64,000 nt of DNA from Gammaproteobacteria bacterium (GTDB lineage Bacteria > Pseudomonadota > Gammaproteobacteria > HTCC5015). The stretch's first letter is position 1. Each line of letters begins with the position of its first letter. A program made the translations under genes and the position numbers. Below are positions 25,340-34,168 of the stretch, one piece after another. Where the stretch lies: contig JANQRI010000015.1 of the NCBI GenBank assembly GCA_028284675.1, forward strand, positions 1 through 64,000. Direction: 5' to 3'. The notes beneath the pieces are model-generated. The model was given only the letters and a program-made list of their open reading frames with translations. It was not told the origin of the DNA and ran no database searches.

Positions 25340-26908
25340 ATGCGCATAAAGCTTTTTGATACAACTTTAAGAGACGGTACCCAGGCTGAAGATATTTCTT
25401 TTACTGTGGATGACAAGATTCACATGGCCCGTTTGCTGGATGACTTCGGTATTCACTATATTGAAGGTGGTTGGCCTGGTTCTAATCCAAAGGATATGGA
25501 GTTTTTCGACAAAGCCAGAAGTATGCCGATGAAAAATGCGAAAATAACAGCATTTGGAGCAACCCGGCGGGCAAAGTCTTCCTGTGAGCAGGATCCGAGT
25601 ATTCAGGCGCTAATTAAGAGCGAGGTTCCGGTTGCATGTGTTTTCGGTAAAACCTGGGATTTGCATGTGCGGGATGCGCTGGGGATAGGGCTGGATCAAA
25701 ATCTTGAAATAATAGAGGACACAATCCGGTATCTAAGTGCTTATTTTGATGAGGTTATTTTTGACGCAGAGCATTTTTTCGATGGATATAAAGCAACCCC
25801 CGATTATGCTTTACAGACTATACAAGCCGCTGCGCAGGGAGGGGCTTCTTATATCGCCCTTTGTGATACAAATGGTGGTAGCTTGCCATGGGAAGTTTCT
25901 GATGTTGTGGCAAAAGTGACTGATATGGGTTTGGGAGCATTGGGTATTCATGTGCACAATGACAGTGAAACGGCTGTTGCAAATACACTGGCCGCAGTTA
26001 AAAGCGGAGCGACCCTGGTACAAGGCACAGTTAATGGTGTGGGTGAGCGTTGTGGTAACGCAAACTTAATAAGTATCATCCCAAATATTCAGCTGAAACT
26101 TGGTCATCAGTGTGTTTCCGAAGATAATCTTAAAAAGCTCACGCATTTGAGCCGCTCAGTGCAGGAGCTGGCAAATATGAATGAGTGGAAAAACCAGCCT
26201 TATACCGGCAAAAGTGCATTTGCACATAAAGGTGGAGTGCATGTGTCGGCAGTAATGAAAAATTCAGAAACTTATGAACATATTAAGCCCGAGCTCGTCG
26301 GGAATATACGCCGGGTGTTGATCAGTGATTTGTCCGGTCGCTCGAATGTGCAGCACAAATTGCAGGAGCTGGGTCTGGAGCTTGCCGCGGATGATCCGGC
26401 CGTTACTGAGATTGTAAAAGAAATTAAACGGATGGAGTATCGGGGATATAATTATGAGGCTGCCAGTGCCAGTTTAGAATTACTGATTCAAAAAACACGG
26501 GGTCAGTTGGGTGATTACTTTAGTCCTCGCAGCTACCGTATCATAGATGAGCGGGCTTTACCTGAAGGTGAACCGGTAAGTGAGGCGACAGTACAGGTTG
26601 AGTTACCTTCGGGTGATACTATTCATACTGTCAGCCTGGGAGAGGGGCCTGTCGATGCATTAAATGGGGCTTTACTCAGGGCTCTATCAAGTTTTTATCC
26701 TGTGCTGGAAGAAGTACACCTGATAGATTACAAAGTGCGAATTCTGAGCGCTAAGAAAGGCACTAAGGCGGTAACACGGGTAATGATTGACTCATCCGAT
26801 GGTAAATCACATTGGACCACTGTGGGGGTGGACAGTGATATTTTAGGTGCATCTTATACTGCTTTGGTCGACTCTATTCGTTATAAGCTTTATAAGGAAA
26901 ACTTTTAA
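25340..26908 (+). CDS. cimA: (R)-citramalate synthase
   Basis: Condenses pyruvate and acetyl-CoA to citramalate, giving a threonine-independent route to 2-oxobutyrate and isoleucine. The 522-residue protein has the HMGL-like barrel (starts KLFDTTLRDGTQAEDISF; metal site HVHND), then GERCGNANL and a C-terminal LeuA-type regulatory dimerisation domain (from about residue 390). The TxxDGTQAE start is characteristic of the CimA branch rather than of 2-isopropylmalate synthase. Genuine cimA is uncommon in well-known gammaproteobacteria. The gene appears single, with a 269-base AT-rich gap before it that probably holds the promoter. Confidence 0.88.
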   Translation: MRIKLFDTTLRDGTQAEDISFTVDDKIHMARLLDDFGIHYIEGGWPGSNPKDMEFFDKARSMPMKNAKITAFGATRRAKSSCEQDPSIQALIKSEVPVACVFGKTWDLHVRDALGIGLDQNLEIIEDTIRYLSAYFDEVIFDAEHFFDGYKATPDYALQTIQAAAQGGASYIALCDTNGGSLPWEVSDVVAKVTDMGLGALGIHVHNDSETAVANTLAAVKSGATLVQGTVNGVGERCGNANLISIIPNIQLKLGHQCVSEDNLKKLTHLSRSVQELANMNEWKNQPYTGKSAFAHKGGVHVSAVMKNSETYEHIKPELVGNIRRVLISDLSGRSNVQHKLQELGLELAADDPAVTEIVKEIKRMEYRGYNYEAASASLELLIQKTRGQLGDYFSPRSYRIIDERALPEGEPVSEATVQVELPSGDTIHTVSLGEGPVDALNGALLRALSSFYPVLEEVHLIDYKVRILSAKKGTKAVTRVMIDSSDGKSHWTTVGVDSDILGASYTALVDSIRYKLYKENF

Positions 26909-26924
26909 ACACAGCTGCTTTCGA

Positions 26925-27326
26925 TTAGCAGTTTCTTGCCTTACGAATACCATCGAGTTCGATTTTCAAGGCATTACCGCTGAGTAAAATTTCCCATAAT
27001 GAAAACAATAATGAGAGCAGCATCAATATAATACTTATTACAAATGTTATTTTTCCCATGCTTTGCTGATCGATAAACAGGGCAAGCATGGTGATAACAC
27101 AACATAAAATACTGCTTACCCCGAAAGCTTGCATGATTTTAATGAGGTTGATCCGCATGCGCAGATTTTCGATTTGCCGTATCAGGCTTTCGTTATCAGT
27201 ATCTCTAAGCTTTTCATTTAATGTGCGTATTATTGATGCAATACTGAGAAAACGGTGAGTATAAGCCAGCATCAACAAAGTAATTGCCGGGAATAATAAC
27301 GCCGGTGTGTTAATTTGTAGTTCCAT
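26925..27326 (-). CDS. DUF2721 family membrane protein
   Basis: A small integral membrane protein of 133 residues with about three hydrophobic segments: one N-terminal (LLFPAITLLMLAYTHRFLSIAS) and two C-terminal. A charged amphipathic middle (LNEKLRDTDNESLIRQIENLR) separates them. The N-terminal pattern matches the DUF2721 family, whose function is unknown. It lies between cimA and the Spx-like gene on the minus strand, with no clear functional link to either. Confidence 0.75.
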   Translation of the reverse strand: MELQINTPALLFPAITLLMLAYTHRFLSIASIIRTLNEKLRDTDNESLIRQIENLRMRINLIKIMQAFGVSSILCCVITMLALFIDQQSMGKITFVISIILMLLSLLFSLWEILLSGNALKIELDGIRKARNC

Positions 27327-27402
27327 TTTTTAGTGTGACTCTACTCCGTAAATAGTTCGATCAAGGTGCCCATCAATGCAACAGACATCGGCAGGGTCCA
27401 TA

Positions 27403-27774
27403 TCAGGCCGATTCCGAAAGTTTTAGCAGTTGAGCATAGTTTTTTATATCATAACCAACGAGAATACCGTTCGGCATTTCCAGTACAGGCCTTTTAACCA
27501 TCGTTGGTTGCTTTAGCATCAACTTAATCGCATTATTTTTATTTAAAGATTGTTTTTCAGTATCGGATAATTGTCGAAAAGTGGTTCCCCGTTTGTTAAG
27601 TAAGGTTTCCCAGCCTGTTTTTTCTACCCAGTTTTTCAGTTTCGTATTAGATAAACCGTCTGTTTTAAAATCATGAAACTGATAATCAATTTTATTTTGC
27701 TGCAGCCAGTTCCGGGCTTTGCGGACTGAATCGCAGTTCTTTATGCCATACAAAATTAAAGTTTTATTTTTCAT
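27403..27774 (-). CDS. Spx/ArsC-family reductase-like protein (YffB type)
   Basis: A thioredoxin-fold protein of 123 residues in the ArsC/Spx/YffB group. The N-terminal LILYGIKNCDSVRKARNWL has a single active-site cysteine. The C-terminal block KQPTMVKRPVLEMPNGILVGY is conserved in this group. E. coli yffB lies next to dapE, and here the gene lies 65 bases downstream of dapD, matching the common gammaproteobacterial association. The real activity of YffB proteins is not known; arsenate reduction should not be assumed. Confidence 0.85.
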   Translation of the reverse strand: MKNKTLILYGIKNCDSVRKARNWLQQNKIDYQFHDFKTDGLSNTKLKNWVEKTGWETLLNKRGTTFRQLSDTEKQSLNKNNAIKLMLKQPTMVKRPVLEMPNGILVGYDIKNYAQLLKLSESA

Positions 27775-27839
27775 CTAAGCTGTTAAAGAGAGAGTACTAA
27801 ACCGATTATTTGGCAGCTAACAATTATTATCAGGCAGTA

Positions 27840-28664
27840 TTAGATATTGCGTAGCAGCTCATTGATGCCGACTTTGCTACGGGTTTTTTGGTCCACCTGC
27901 TTTACAATAACCGCGCAATATAAGCTGTATGTACCGTCTTTGGATGGCAGGTTGCCGGATACAACCACTGAGCCGGCAGGTACGCGACCATAGAGTGTTT
28001 CTCCGGTTTCACGATTGTATATGCGCGTGCTTTGCCCGATATAGACACCCATTGAGATGACCGAGCCTTCTTCGACAATGACCCCTTCGACGATTTCTGA
28101 ACGGGCACCGATAAACACATTGTCTTCTATAATTGTCGGTGCCGCCTGTAGCGGCTCCAAAACCCCACCGATTCCGACACCGCCGGATAAGTGGACATTT
28201 TTACCAATCTGGGCGCATGAGCCTACCGTTGCCCAGGTGTCCACCATTGTGCCTGAATCGACGTAAGCACCAATATTGATATAACTGGGCATAAGTACCA
28301 CACCTGGCGCTACATACGAGCCCTGACGGGCACTGGCTGGAGGCACTACGCGAACTCCGGAGTCCGCTAATTGGGCATCAGAATAATTTCCAAATTTACT
28401 TGGCACTTTATCAAAGTAACGGGTAAAGCCGCCTTCCTGCGGTTGGTTCTCCTGTATTCTAAATGACAGCAGGACGGCTTTTTTTAACCACTCGTTGACC
28501 TGCCATTGGTGCTTTCCGGTAGGCTCTGCGACTCTGGCCTTGCCATTATCCAGCATGCTTAGTGCTTCCTGGATGGCCTGTTTGAGTGCTGGGTCTGCAG
28601 AAACCGGATTGATATCAGCACGATGCTCGAAAGCTTCTTCAAGAATATTTTCAATATTTTTCAT
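27840..28664 (-). CDS. dapD: Tetrahydrodipicolinate N-succinyltransferase
   Basis: Transfers succinyl from succinyl-CoA in the lysine and diaminopimelate pathway. The 274-residue protein has a helical N-terminal domain and a left-handed beta-helix built from hexapeptide repeats (for example VMPSYINIGAYVDSGTMVDTW in part, then SGGVGIGGVLEP). The C-terminal end is KQVDQKTRSKVGINELLRNI. Length and motifs agree with E. coli DapD (274). Confident. Confidence 0.97.
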   Translation of the reverse strand: MKNIENILEEAFEHRADINPVSADPALKQAIQEALSMLDNGKARVAEPTGKHQWQVNEWLKKAVLLSFRIQENQPQEGGFTRYFDKVPSKFGNYSDAQLADSGVRVVPPASARQGSYVAPGVVLMPSYINIGAYVDSGTMVDTWATVGSCAQIGKNVHLSGGVGIGGVLEPLQAAPTIIEDNVFIGARSEIVEGVIVEEGSVISMGVYIGQSTRIYNRETGETLYGRVPAGSVVVSGNLPSKDGTYSLYCAVIVKQVDQKTRSKVGINELLRNI

Positions 28665-28732
28665 ATATTTACAAGTTTTTATTAAAATTTTAATTAAGTA
28701 TGAAGGGTGGTTTTTATTCGATAACAGTTGAA

Positions 28733-30190
28733 TTATAAACTTTTCGGAATGATCGAGGTTGGGTCTCTGCCGGTTTTTTCGGGTTGTTTTTGCTCACGCT
28801 CATCTGACCATACCAATATATCAAAGTAGCTGCGTATATTGCGCACATAGACTACCGGTTCACGGCCACGCGCATATCCATATTTGGTCTTGCGATGCCA
28901 GCGTTCTTTACTCAGCAGTGGCAGGCGTTCTTTCACATCAAGCCATTTGTCAGGATTTCCTTTTTGCTGTTTTGTGATTTTGCGGGCGTCTTCCAGGTGA
29001 CCAAGACCGACATTGTAGGAAGCCATAGCCATCCATATACGGTCCTGTCCGGTTATGCTTTCCGGCAGTTTCTCCATAAGCAGCCTCATGTAGCGGGCTC
29101 CACCCATGATGCTTTCCTGGGCATCCAGGCGGTTTCTGACATTAAGTTGTCCTGCGGTTCTCTGTGTTAGCATCATAATGCCACGGACACCGGTTGGGGA
29201 GACGGCATTTGTGATCCACTGGGATTCCTGGTAAGCCATCGCTGCAAGCAGGCGCCAGTCGAAATCATAACGTTTGCCGGCTTCGATAAACATCGATTTA
29301 TACAAAGGCAGGCGGTTTTGCACATGTCGCAGGAATACGGTTGTTTCGACAGGTTTGAATTTCCGTGCATATCCGTAATGTCTCTCCAGTAAGCGTGTCA
29401 GGGTACCGTCATCCCGGATGTTTTTGAAAAATGTTTCGGCCTCCTGATATAAGGCCTCGTCGTTTGTACCTTTACGTAAAGCCCATGCAAGTTTCTGTGG
29501 TTCACTCAGGTCAAATGCCACTCTTAGCTCCGGATAGAAACGCCGGTTTAGTTCGAACTCATTTGAATCAATAACGGTATAGTCAATTTTCTCCTCGGCG
29601 ACCATCTGCAGCAGTTCATCACTATCCATTTCCTCATTCGCGACCCAGGTGAGTTCCGGATGGGTTTTTCGCAGTTCCACAAGCCGCTCCTCGAAGCTGC
29701 TGCCGGCGACAACCTCCAAGTGTTTTCCGATAATATCCTCAATTTTTCTAGGGCGTTTTTTCTTTTTACCGGTTTTATATATCAACTCCTGAGTGATTTC
29801 TGTATGTGAAGGTGCGAATCTGACCAGTCCTTTCCGGGCCTCAGTAACGGTTAGGCCTGCGGCAATCAGGTCAGCCTGATTACCATTTAGCATGGGGATG
29901 ATCTCATTAAAGTTGCCGGGTAATAGAATTTTTAGCTCTACACCCAGCTGTTCTGCAAACAGACGGACCAGGTCGTATTCAAAACCTGTTTTGCCATCAA
30001 GGCCCTCATAGTAAGTCGTTGCCGTATTGCGTGTTAATACGGTTATCTCACCGCGTTGCTTTATTTTTTCAAGGCTGGTTTTTTCAGCATTGAGCACAAT
30101 CAGGATAATAATAATTCCCATGCAGAGATATAAAACGGACTCAAAGAACCGTTTGTTAAAGAAAAACTCGCTGCTTAGAATTTTGGCCAT
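28733..30190 (-). CDS. mltF: Membrane-bound lytic murein transglycosylase F
   Basis: Cleaves the glycan strands of peptidoglycan to 1,6-anhydro products. The 485-residue protein has one N-terminal membrane segment (about 17-34), a periplasmic solute-binding-protein-like domain (about 45-275, family 3 type) that regulates activity, and a C-terminal Slt domain with catalytic Glu322 in AYQESQW. The order and length match MltF. The C-terminal tail is Lys- and Glu-rich. It is a single gene here, followed by an AT-rich gap before dapD. Confidence 0.94.
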   Translation of the reverse strand: MAKILSSEFFFNKRFFESVLYLCMGIIIILIVLNAEKTSLEKIKQRGEITVLTRNTATTYYEGLDGKTGFEYDLVRLFAEQLGVELKILLPGNFNEIIPMLNGNQADLIAAGLTVTEARKGLVRFAPSHTEITQELIYKTGKKKKRPRKIEDIIGKHLEVVAGSSFEERLVELRKTHPELTWVANEEMDSDELLQMVAEEKIDYTVIDSNEFELNRRFYPELRVAFDLSEPQKLAWALRKGTNDEALYQEAETFFKNIRDDGTLTRLLERHYGYARKFKPVETTVFLRHVQNRLPLYKSMFIEAGKRYDFDWRLLAAMAYQESQWITNAVSPTGVRGIMMLTQRTAGQLNVRNRLDAQESIMGGARYMRLLMEKLPESITGQDRIWMAMASYNVGLGHLEDARKITKQQKGNPDKWLDVKERLPLLSKERWHRKTKYGYARGREPVVYVRNIRSYFDILVWSDEREQKQPEKTGRDPTSIIPKSL

Positions 30191-30565
30191 ATTCAGGTTT
30201 TTAGAACTTATCCTAAAGTTTTGAGCTGCAATTTCATATCATTACTGTATCGGAAGATACTGATTTGATCCAACATATCGGGTAAATTTTTTGCTGATAA
30301 GCATATTGAATCAAAACGACATGATAAAGTTTAGTGCTACTAAATTTTGTATAATTTCATTACTTAAGCTTCCTGGCCGAATATGGTTGACAGATTAAAT
30401 TGCTTATATAAGTAAATTTTGGAAATTGATTATGATATTCTCACGGCAATATGGAGATGGTTGATTTTAGAGGCTGAAATTATATTCTGGGTGTGAATAA
30501 GTATTCATGGTGAGTGAGTGTGCAGTGATTTTGGAGGTTATTAATGTACTCTGTGGCGATTGTCC
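30191..30565. other. AT-rich intergenic region between mltF and the phosphatase
   Basis: A divergent intergenic stretch of about 370 bases. A TTGACA at 30387-30392 points toward the phosphatase but has no convincing -10 at normal spacing. A GGAGG at 30533-30537 precedes a nine-codon frame that overlaps the phosphatase start. Apart from these I see no gene, repeat or strong hairpin. Confidence 0.5.
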
Positions 30566-30573
30566 ATGATTAA
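30544..30573 (+). other. Possible nine-codon leader frame overlapping the phosphatase start
   Basis: An ATG at 30544 sits 6 bases after GGAGG (30533-30537), the best ribosome site in the area. It encodes MYSVAIVHD and stops at 30571-30573. The stop lies just inside the phosphatase gene (ATG 30566), in a different frame. It could couple translation or reinitiation, or it could be chance. A sequencing indel that split the true start is another possibility. Confidence 0.35.
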
Positions 30574-31069
30574 AGTACTGTTTGTATGTATGGGCAATAT
30601 CTGTCGTTCTCCAACGGCGGAAGGTGTTTTTAGACATCATGTGCAGCAAAAAGATCTGGAAAAACAGTTTTTTATTGATTCTGCAGGTACACACAGTTAT
30701 CACGTTGGAAGCCGGCCTGACAAGCGGTCCCAGCAGGCTGCAGGTCTGCGGGGAGTCGATATCAGCCGTTTGCGTGCCAGGCGGGTAACCGATAAAGATT
30801 ATGAGTTTTTCGATTATATTTTGGCAATGGATAATGCCAATTACCGCGATTTAGCTGATTCCGCGCCGGGACAGTACCAGCATAAAATAAGCTTATTTCT
30901 ATCATATGCTCAGGATAAAAAGGAAACCGAGGTCCCGGATCCATATTACGGTGGCTTGAAAGGTTTTGAGCATGTATTGGATCTTGTCAGTGCCGCCTCT
31001 CAAGGGTTGCTTGAGGAGCTGATCGATAAACATGGGGTATCTGTGGAAGGCGCGTTGGATACGCGTTGA
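30566..31069 (+). CDS. Low-molecular-weight protein-tyrosine phosphatase
   Basis: A cytoplasmic phosphatase of the arsenate-reductase-like fold (about 167 residues). The active-site loop CMGNICR has Cys8 and Arg14. The general acid is in EVPDPYYGG near residue 129. The family includes Wzb/Etp-type enzymes that control tyrosine kinases of polysaccharide export, but no capsule genes are near, so the substrate is unknown. The ATG at 30566 lacks a good ribosome site of its own; the strong site at 30533 serves an overlapping short frame instead. A strong hairpin follows the gene. Confidence 0.93.
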   Translation: MIKVLFVCMGNICRSPTAEGVFRHHVQQKDLEKQFFIDSAGTHSYHVGSRPDKRSQQAAGLRGVDISRLRARRVTDKDYEFFDYILAMDNANYRDLADSAPGQYQHKISLFLSYAQDKKETEVPDPYYGGLKGFEHVLDLVSAASQGLLEELIDKHGVSVEGALDTR

Positions 31070-31091
31070 AAAAATATCTCTAATGTTCAAA

Positions 31092-31129
31092 GCACAACAG
31101 ATCGAAAAAGTATTTTCGATCTGTTGTGC
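31092..31129. terminator. 17-bp perfect hairpin between convergent genes
   Basis: GCACAACAGATCGAAAA pairs perfectly with its complement across an AGTA loop. It lies between the stops of the phosphatase gene (plus) and rne (minus), where a bidirectional terminator is expected. The A/T end of the stem lies next to the loop, so the flanking T-runs are weak: GGCTTTATG on plus, and a T-run some 20 bases away on minus. Confidence 0.75.
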
Positions 31130-31158
31130 GGCTTTATGTGTCGGTTTTTAGTAACAGG

Positions 31159-33606
31159 CTAGCCTAGTTTGATTTTTTCTGACTCTTCTGTCGGCTTATC
31201 CTCAGAGTGTGAATTGCCCGCGGTTTTTTCTATATGCTTGCTATCAGTCGGCGTGTTACCAGACTGATTTGAGTCAGCAGTCGGTTTTTCACTACTTTGC
31301 TTAAAAGGTGCAGGTGTTGTTTCAGAGGAAACAATAGTATATACACCTGCTGTGGTTTTGCTGGGCACAACAAGCTTCTCCATATCTGATTCAGGTGTGC
31401 TTTTTGTGCTGGTGGTTTGACTGGGTTCTGGTGCCTGATTTTTCGGAGTAGAGGGAGCAGGCTGCGGTGGTGTTGCCCGCAGATTTTGAGCTTTCGGTAA
31501 ACCGTCGTTGTCAGGCTTGCTGACATCATGATTAGTCATGCGTTGTGGTTTGGCTTGCTCTTTTGTATCGGAAGGTTTTTTGCTGGCTTCATTATTTACC
31601 GATGCATTTTGAGGGTTTTGGTTTGAGTCATTATTATTCCACTTTCGTTTCTGGCTTCCTCTACTATTGTTATTTCTGTTATTGCGGTTTTTGTTTTCCT
31701 GCTTGCCGCTGTTGCGTTTTTTAGCTTCCTGTTGTTGTCGATTATTATTTCTCTCACGATTTTTCGGGTCTTGCTGTCTCCCGGTTTTGGGCTTGTTTGA
31801 TTGAGAGGACTGCTTACGGTTGTTACGTTGTCGGTTGTTATTGCGCTCTTTGTCCCGGTTTGTGCTTTTAGTGCGCTGAGTATTTTTACGTTGTCCGGTA
31901 TTTTTGCGGACGCTTTTTTTCTGTGGTTTGGCTTCACTGCGGCCAAAGATTTTTTTAAGCAAAGATACAAGCCATGAAAAACTGTTTTGCTGGGGAGCGG
32001 GAGCGGGCGGCTCAACTGAATTGACCGCAGGCCTTTCAGCAGATGCTTTTATTTCCTTCAGCTCCGGCATTAACGTTTCTTTTTCAAAAGTTGCCAGTTC
32101 ATAACTACTTTTGCCTTCGACCTCGGAAAGGTCAGCCATACGCACACGCCCGACCTGGTAGTTGGGAGTTTCCATATCGGGATTTGGTACGATTAGCACA
32201 TCAACGGTATTGCGTGCTTCAATCTCGTTAATCATTTCCCGCTTTTCATTAATGATAAAAGTTGCTGCTTCCAGTGGTAACTGGGCGACGACTTTTGCGG
32301 TGTTCTCTTTCATCGCCTCTTCTTCCATCAATCTCATTACAACCAGCGAAAGTGATTCGATACTGCGGATTGTTCCATGGCCATTACACCTCGGGCAGGT
32401 GTTGAGGCTGGACTCACCCAAAGAAGGACGCAGTCTTTGACGGGACATTTCAAGTAGCCCGAACCGGGATATTCTGCTGATTCGTACCCTGGCACGATCA
32501 AGTCGCAGCGCATCCCGTAAACGGTTCTCAACCTCGCGCTGGTTTTTGTTTGATGTCATGTCGATAAAATCGATTACGATCAAGCCACCCGAATCACGTA
32601 AACGCAGTTGACGGGCGATTTCGTCAGCTGCTTCAAGGTTGGTTTGTAAAGCGGTTTCCTCGATATCGCTGCCTTTAGTCGCGCGTGCAGAGTTAATATC
32701 GATTGCGGTGAGTGCTTCAGTGTAATCTATGACAACGGCGCCTCCGGATGGAAGAGTGACTTCACGCTCATATGCCGACTCAATCTGTGACTCAATTTGA
32801 AATCGGTTAAACAGTGGCACCGGTTCGCTATATTTTTTTAGCTTCCGGACTTCATTAGGCATTATTTGTTGCAGGAAGTTATGTGCCTGCTGGTAGACTG
32901 AATCTTCATCGATGATTATTTCACCGATATCAGAGCTGTAGTGATCACGAAGTGCGCGGATGATAACGTTGCTTTCCTGGTAAATCAGAAACGGAGCCTG
33001 GCGCTCCTCACTTGCGTGGGTGATTGCGCTCCATACATTTAGCAGGTAGTCCAGGTCCCATTGCAGTTCATTGATCCCGCGGCCAACACCCGCGGTGCGC
33101 ACAATGACACCCATGCCTTCAGGGATATTCAGTTGCTGGATAGCGTCCCGGATTTCACTGCGTTCATCGCCTTCAATGCGGCGGGAGACACCCCCGGCGC
33201 GCGGGTCTGTCGGCATCAGTACCAAATAACGCCCGGCAAGGCCGACTTTTGTGGTTAGCGCGGCGCCTTTGGAGCCACGCTCTTCTTTTTCGACCTGGAT
33301 AATAAGTTCCTGGTCTTCCTTAATGGCATCTTTGACAATTGGACGGTTTTTATCGTCCAAAGCATCCAGATTAAGGTAATTTGAACTGATTTCTTTGAAG
33401 GGAAGGAAGCCATGGCGCTCTGCGCCATAATCTACAAAAGCAGCTTCCAGGCTGGGTTCGATTCGGGTGATCTTACCTTTGTAGATATTGGCTTTCTTCT
33501 GTTCCCGGGATGGGACCTCGATATCCAGATTGTAGAGTTTTTGGCCATCTACCAGAGCCACGCGCAACTCTTCCGGCTGCGTGGCGTTGATTAGCATTCT
33601 TTTCAT
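31159..33606 (-). CDS. rne: Ribonuclease E
   Basis: The main endoribonuclease for mRNA decay and RNA processing, and the scaffold of the degradosome. Of 815 residues, the first ~500 are catalytic. They include an S1 domain (about 37-120), the 5'-sensor and RNase H-like parts, the metal aspartates in AIDINSA and IVIDFIDM, and the zinc link CPRCNGHG. The C-terminal ~300 residues are low-complexity, rich in Arg, Asn, Lys and Gln, then Pro/Thr/Ser. They are shorter and different in make-up from E. coli, so partner sites cannot be read. A long structured leader precedes the gene, as expected for RNase E autocontrol. Confidence 0.97.
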   Translation of the reverse strand: MKRMLINATQPEELRVALVDGQKLYNLDIEVPSREQKKANIYKGKITRIEPSLEAAFVDYGAERHGFLPFKEISSNYLNLDALDDKNRPIVKDAIKEDQELIIQVEKEERGSKGAALTTKVGLAGRYLVLMPTDPRAGGVSRRIEGDERSEIRDAIQQLNIPEGMGVIVRTAGVGRGINELQWDLDYLLNVWSAITHASEERQAPFLIYQESNVIIRALRDHYSSDIGEIIIDEDSVYQQAHNFLQQIMPNEVRKLKKYSEPVPLFNRFQIESQIESAYEREVTLPSGGAVVIDYTEALTAIDINSARATKGSDIEETALQTNLEAADEIARQLRLRDSGGLIVIDFIDMTSNKNQREVENRLRDALRLDRARVRISRISRFGLLEMSRQRLRPSLGESSLNTCPRCNGHGTIRSIESLSLVVMRLMEEEAMKENTAKVVAQLPLEAATFIINEKREMINEIEARNTVDVLIVPNPDMETPNYQVGRVRMADLSEVEGKSSYELATFEKETLMPELKEIKASAERPAVNSVEPPAPAPQQNSFSWLVSLLKKIFGRSEAKPQKKSVRKNTGQRKNTQRTKSTNRDKERNNNRQRNNRKQSSQSNKPKTGRQQDPKNRERNNNRQQQEAKKRNSGKQENKNRNNRNNNSRGSQKRKWNNNDSNQNPQNASVNNEASKKPSDTKEQAKPQRMTNHDVSKPDNDGLPKAQNLRATPPQPAPSTPKNQAPEPSQTTSTKSTPESDMEKLVVPSKTTAGVYTIVSSETTPAPFKQSSEKPTADSNQSGNTPTDSKHIEKTAGNSHSEDKPTEESEKIKLG

Positions 33607-34168
33607 ACTTAACCTTGTTTATTACGGGCTCCATACATAATCGAACCGGCCTCAAGTACATATTACCGGCGCAGGAGTGACCAGTTATCGCTGCTGGCGA
33701 GCTTTGGTCAGATGCGCTTAACGGGTGATGTTGCCTGTTGGCAACGCCACCGAAAAATAAGGCAATGATTCTAAGAAGGAGTATCATCAATTATTTTTGG
33801 AGCAATTGTTAAACCTAAAAACCCGTGCCCATTTGGCGGCACGGCGCTTTAAACCCGGGGTTGATTGCTCAACCACCAAAGAACAGTTAGCAAGGTTGTA
33901 TTTTTTCAGGGAAGTCCCGATTTAAGTCTGTGCCTGATAGCGCTTAACAGTCATGTTTTCCGGCTCATTACATGCTGTGTTTTTAATCATGCCACTTCAA
34001 GCGTCTGCTGCTTAATCAGTGCTTTTCTGATACAACCACGTAAACGTTGTACAAGAATTCATGCCAATAATCAACTGGGCGGCAAAAGAATTCCGTGTTT
34101 TACGATCCGACAGACTATAGCAGACCATATAAAATGCATCAAATCGCTGATTTGGTTATGATTTCCGA
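33607..34168 (-). promoter_or_regulatory. Long structured leader of rne in the divergent rne/rluC gap
   Basis: No gene fits in these 562 bases. Several stem-loops can be read. Stem 33669-33717 is formed by GCGCA, TGACCA and their complements, and lies about 63 bases before the rne ATG. Others are GTTGCC-TGTT-GGCAAC at 33730-33745, CCGTGCC/GGCACGG at 33823-33844, and GGTTGA-TTGC-TCAACC at 33859-33874. In E. coli the rne leader folds into hairpins that RNase E uses to limit its own message. The position and hairpin series here suggest the same control; similarity to the known E. coli hairpins has not been tested. Confidence 0.55.
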
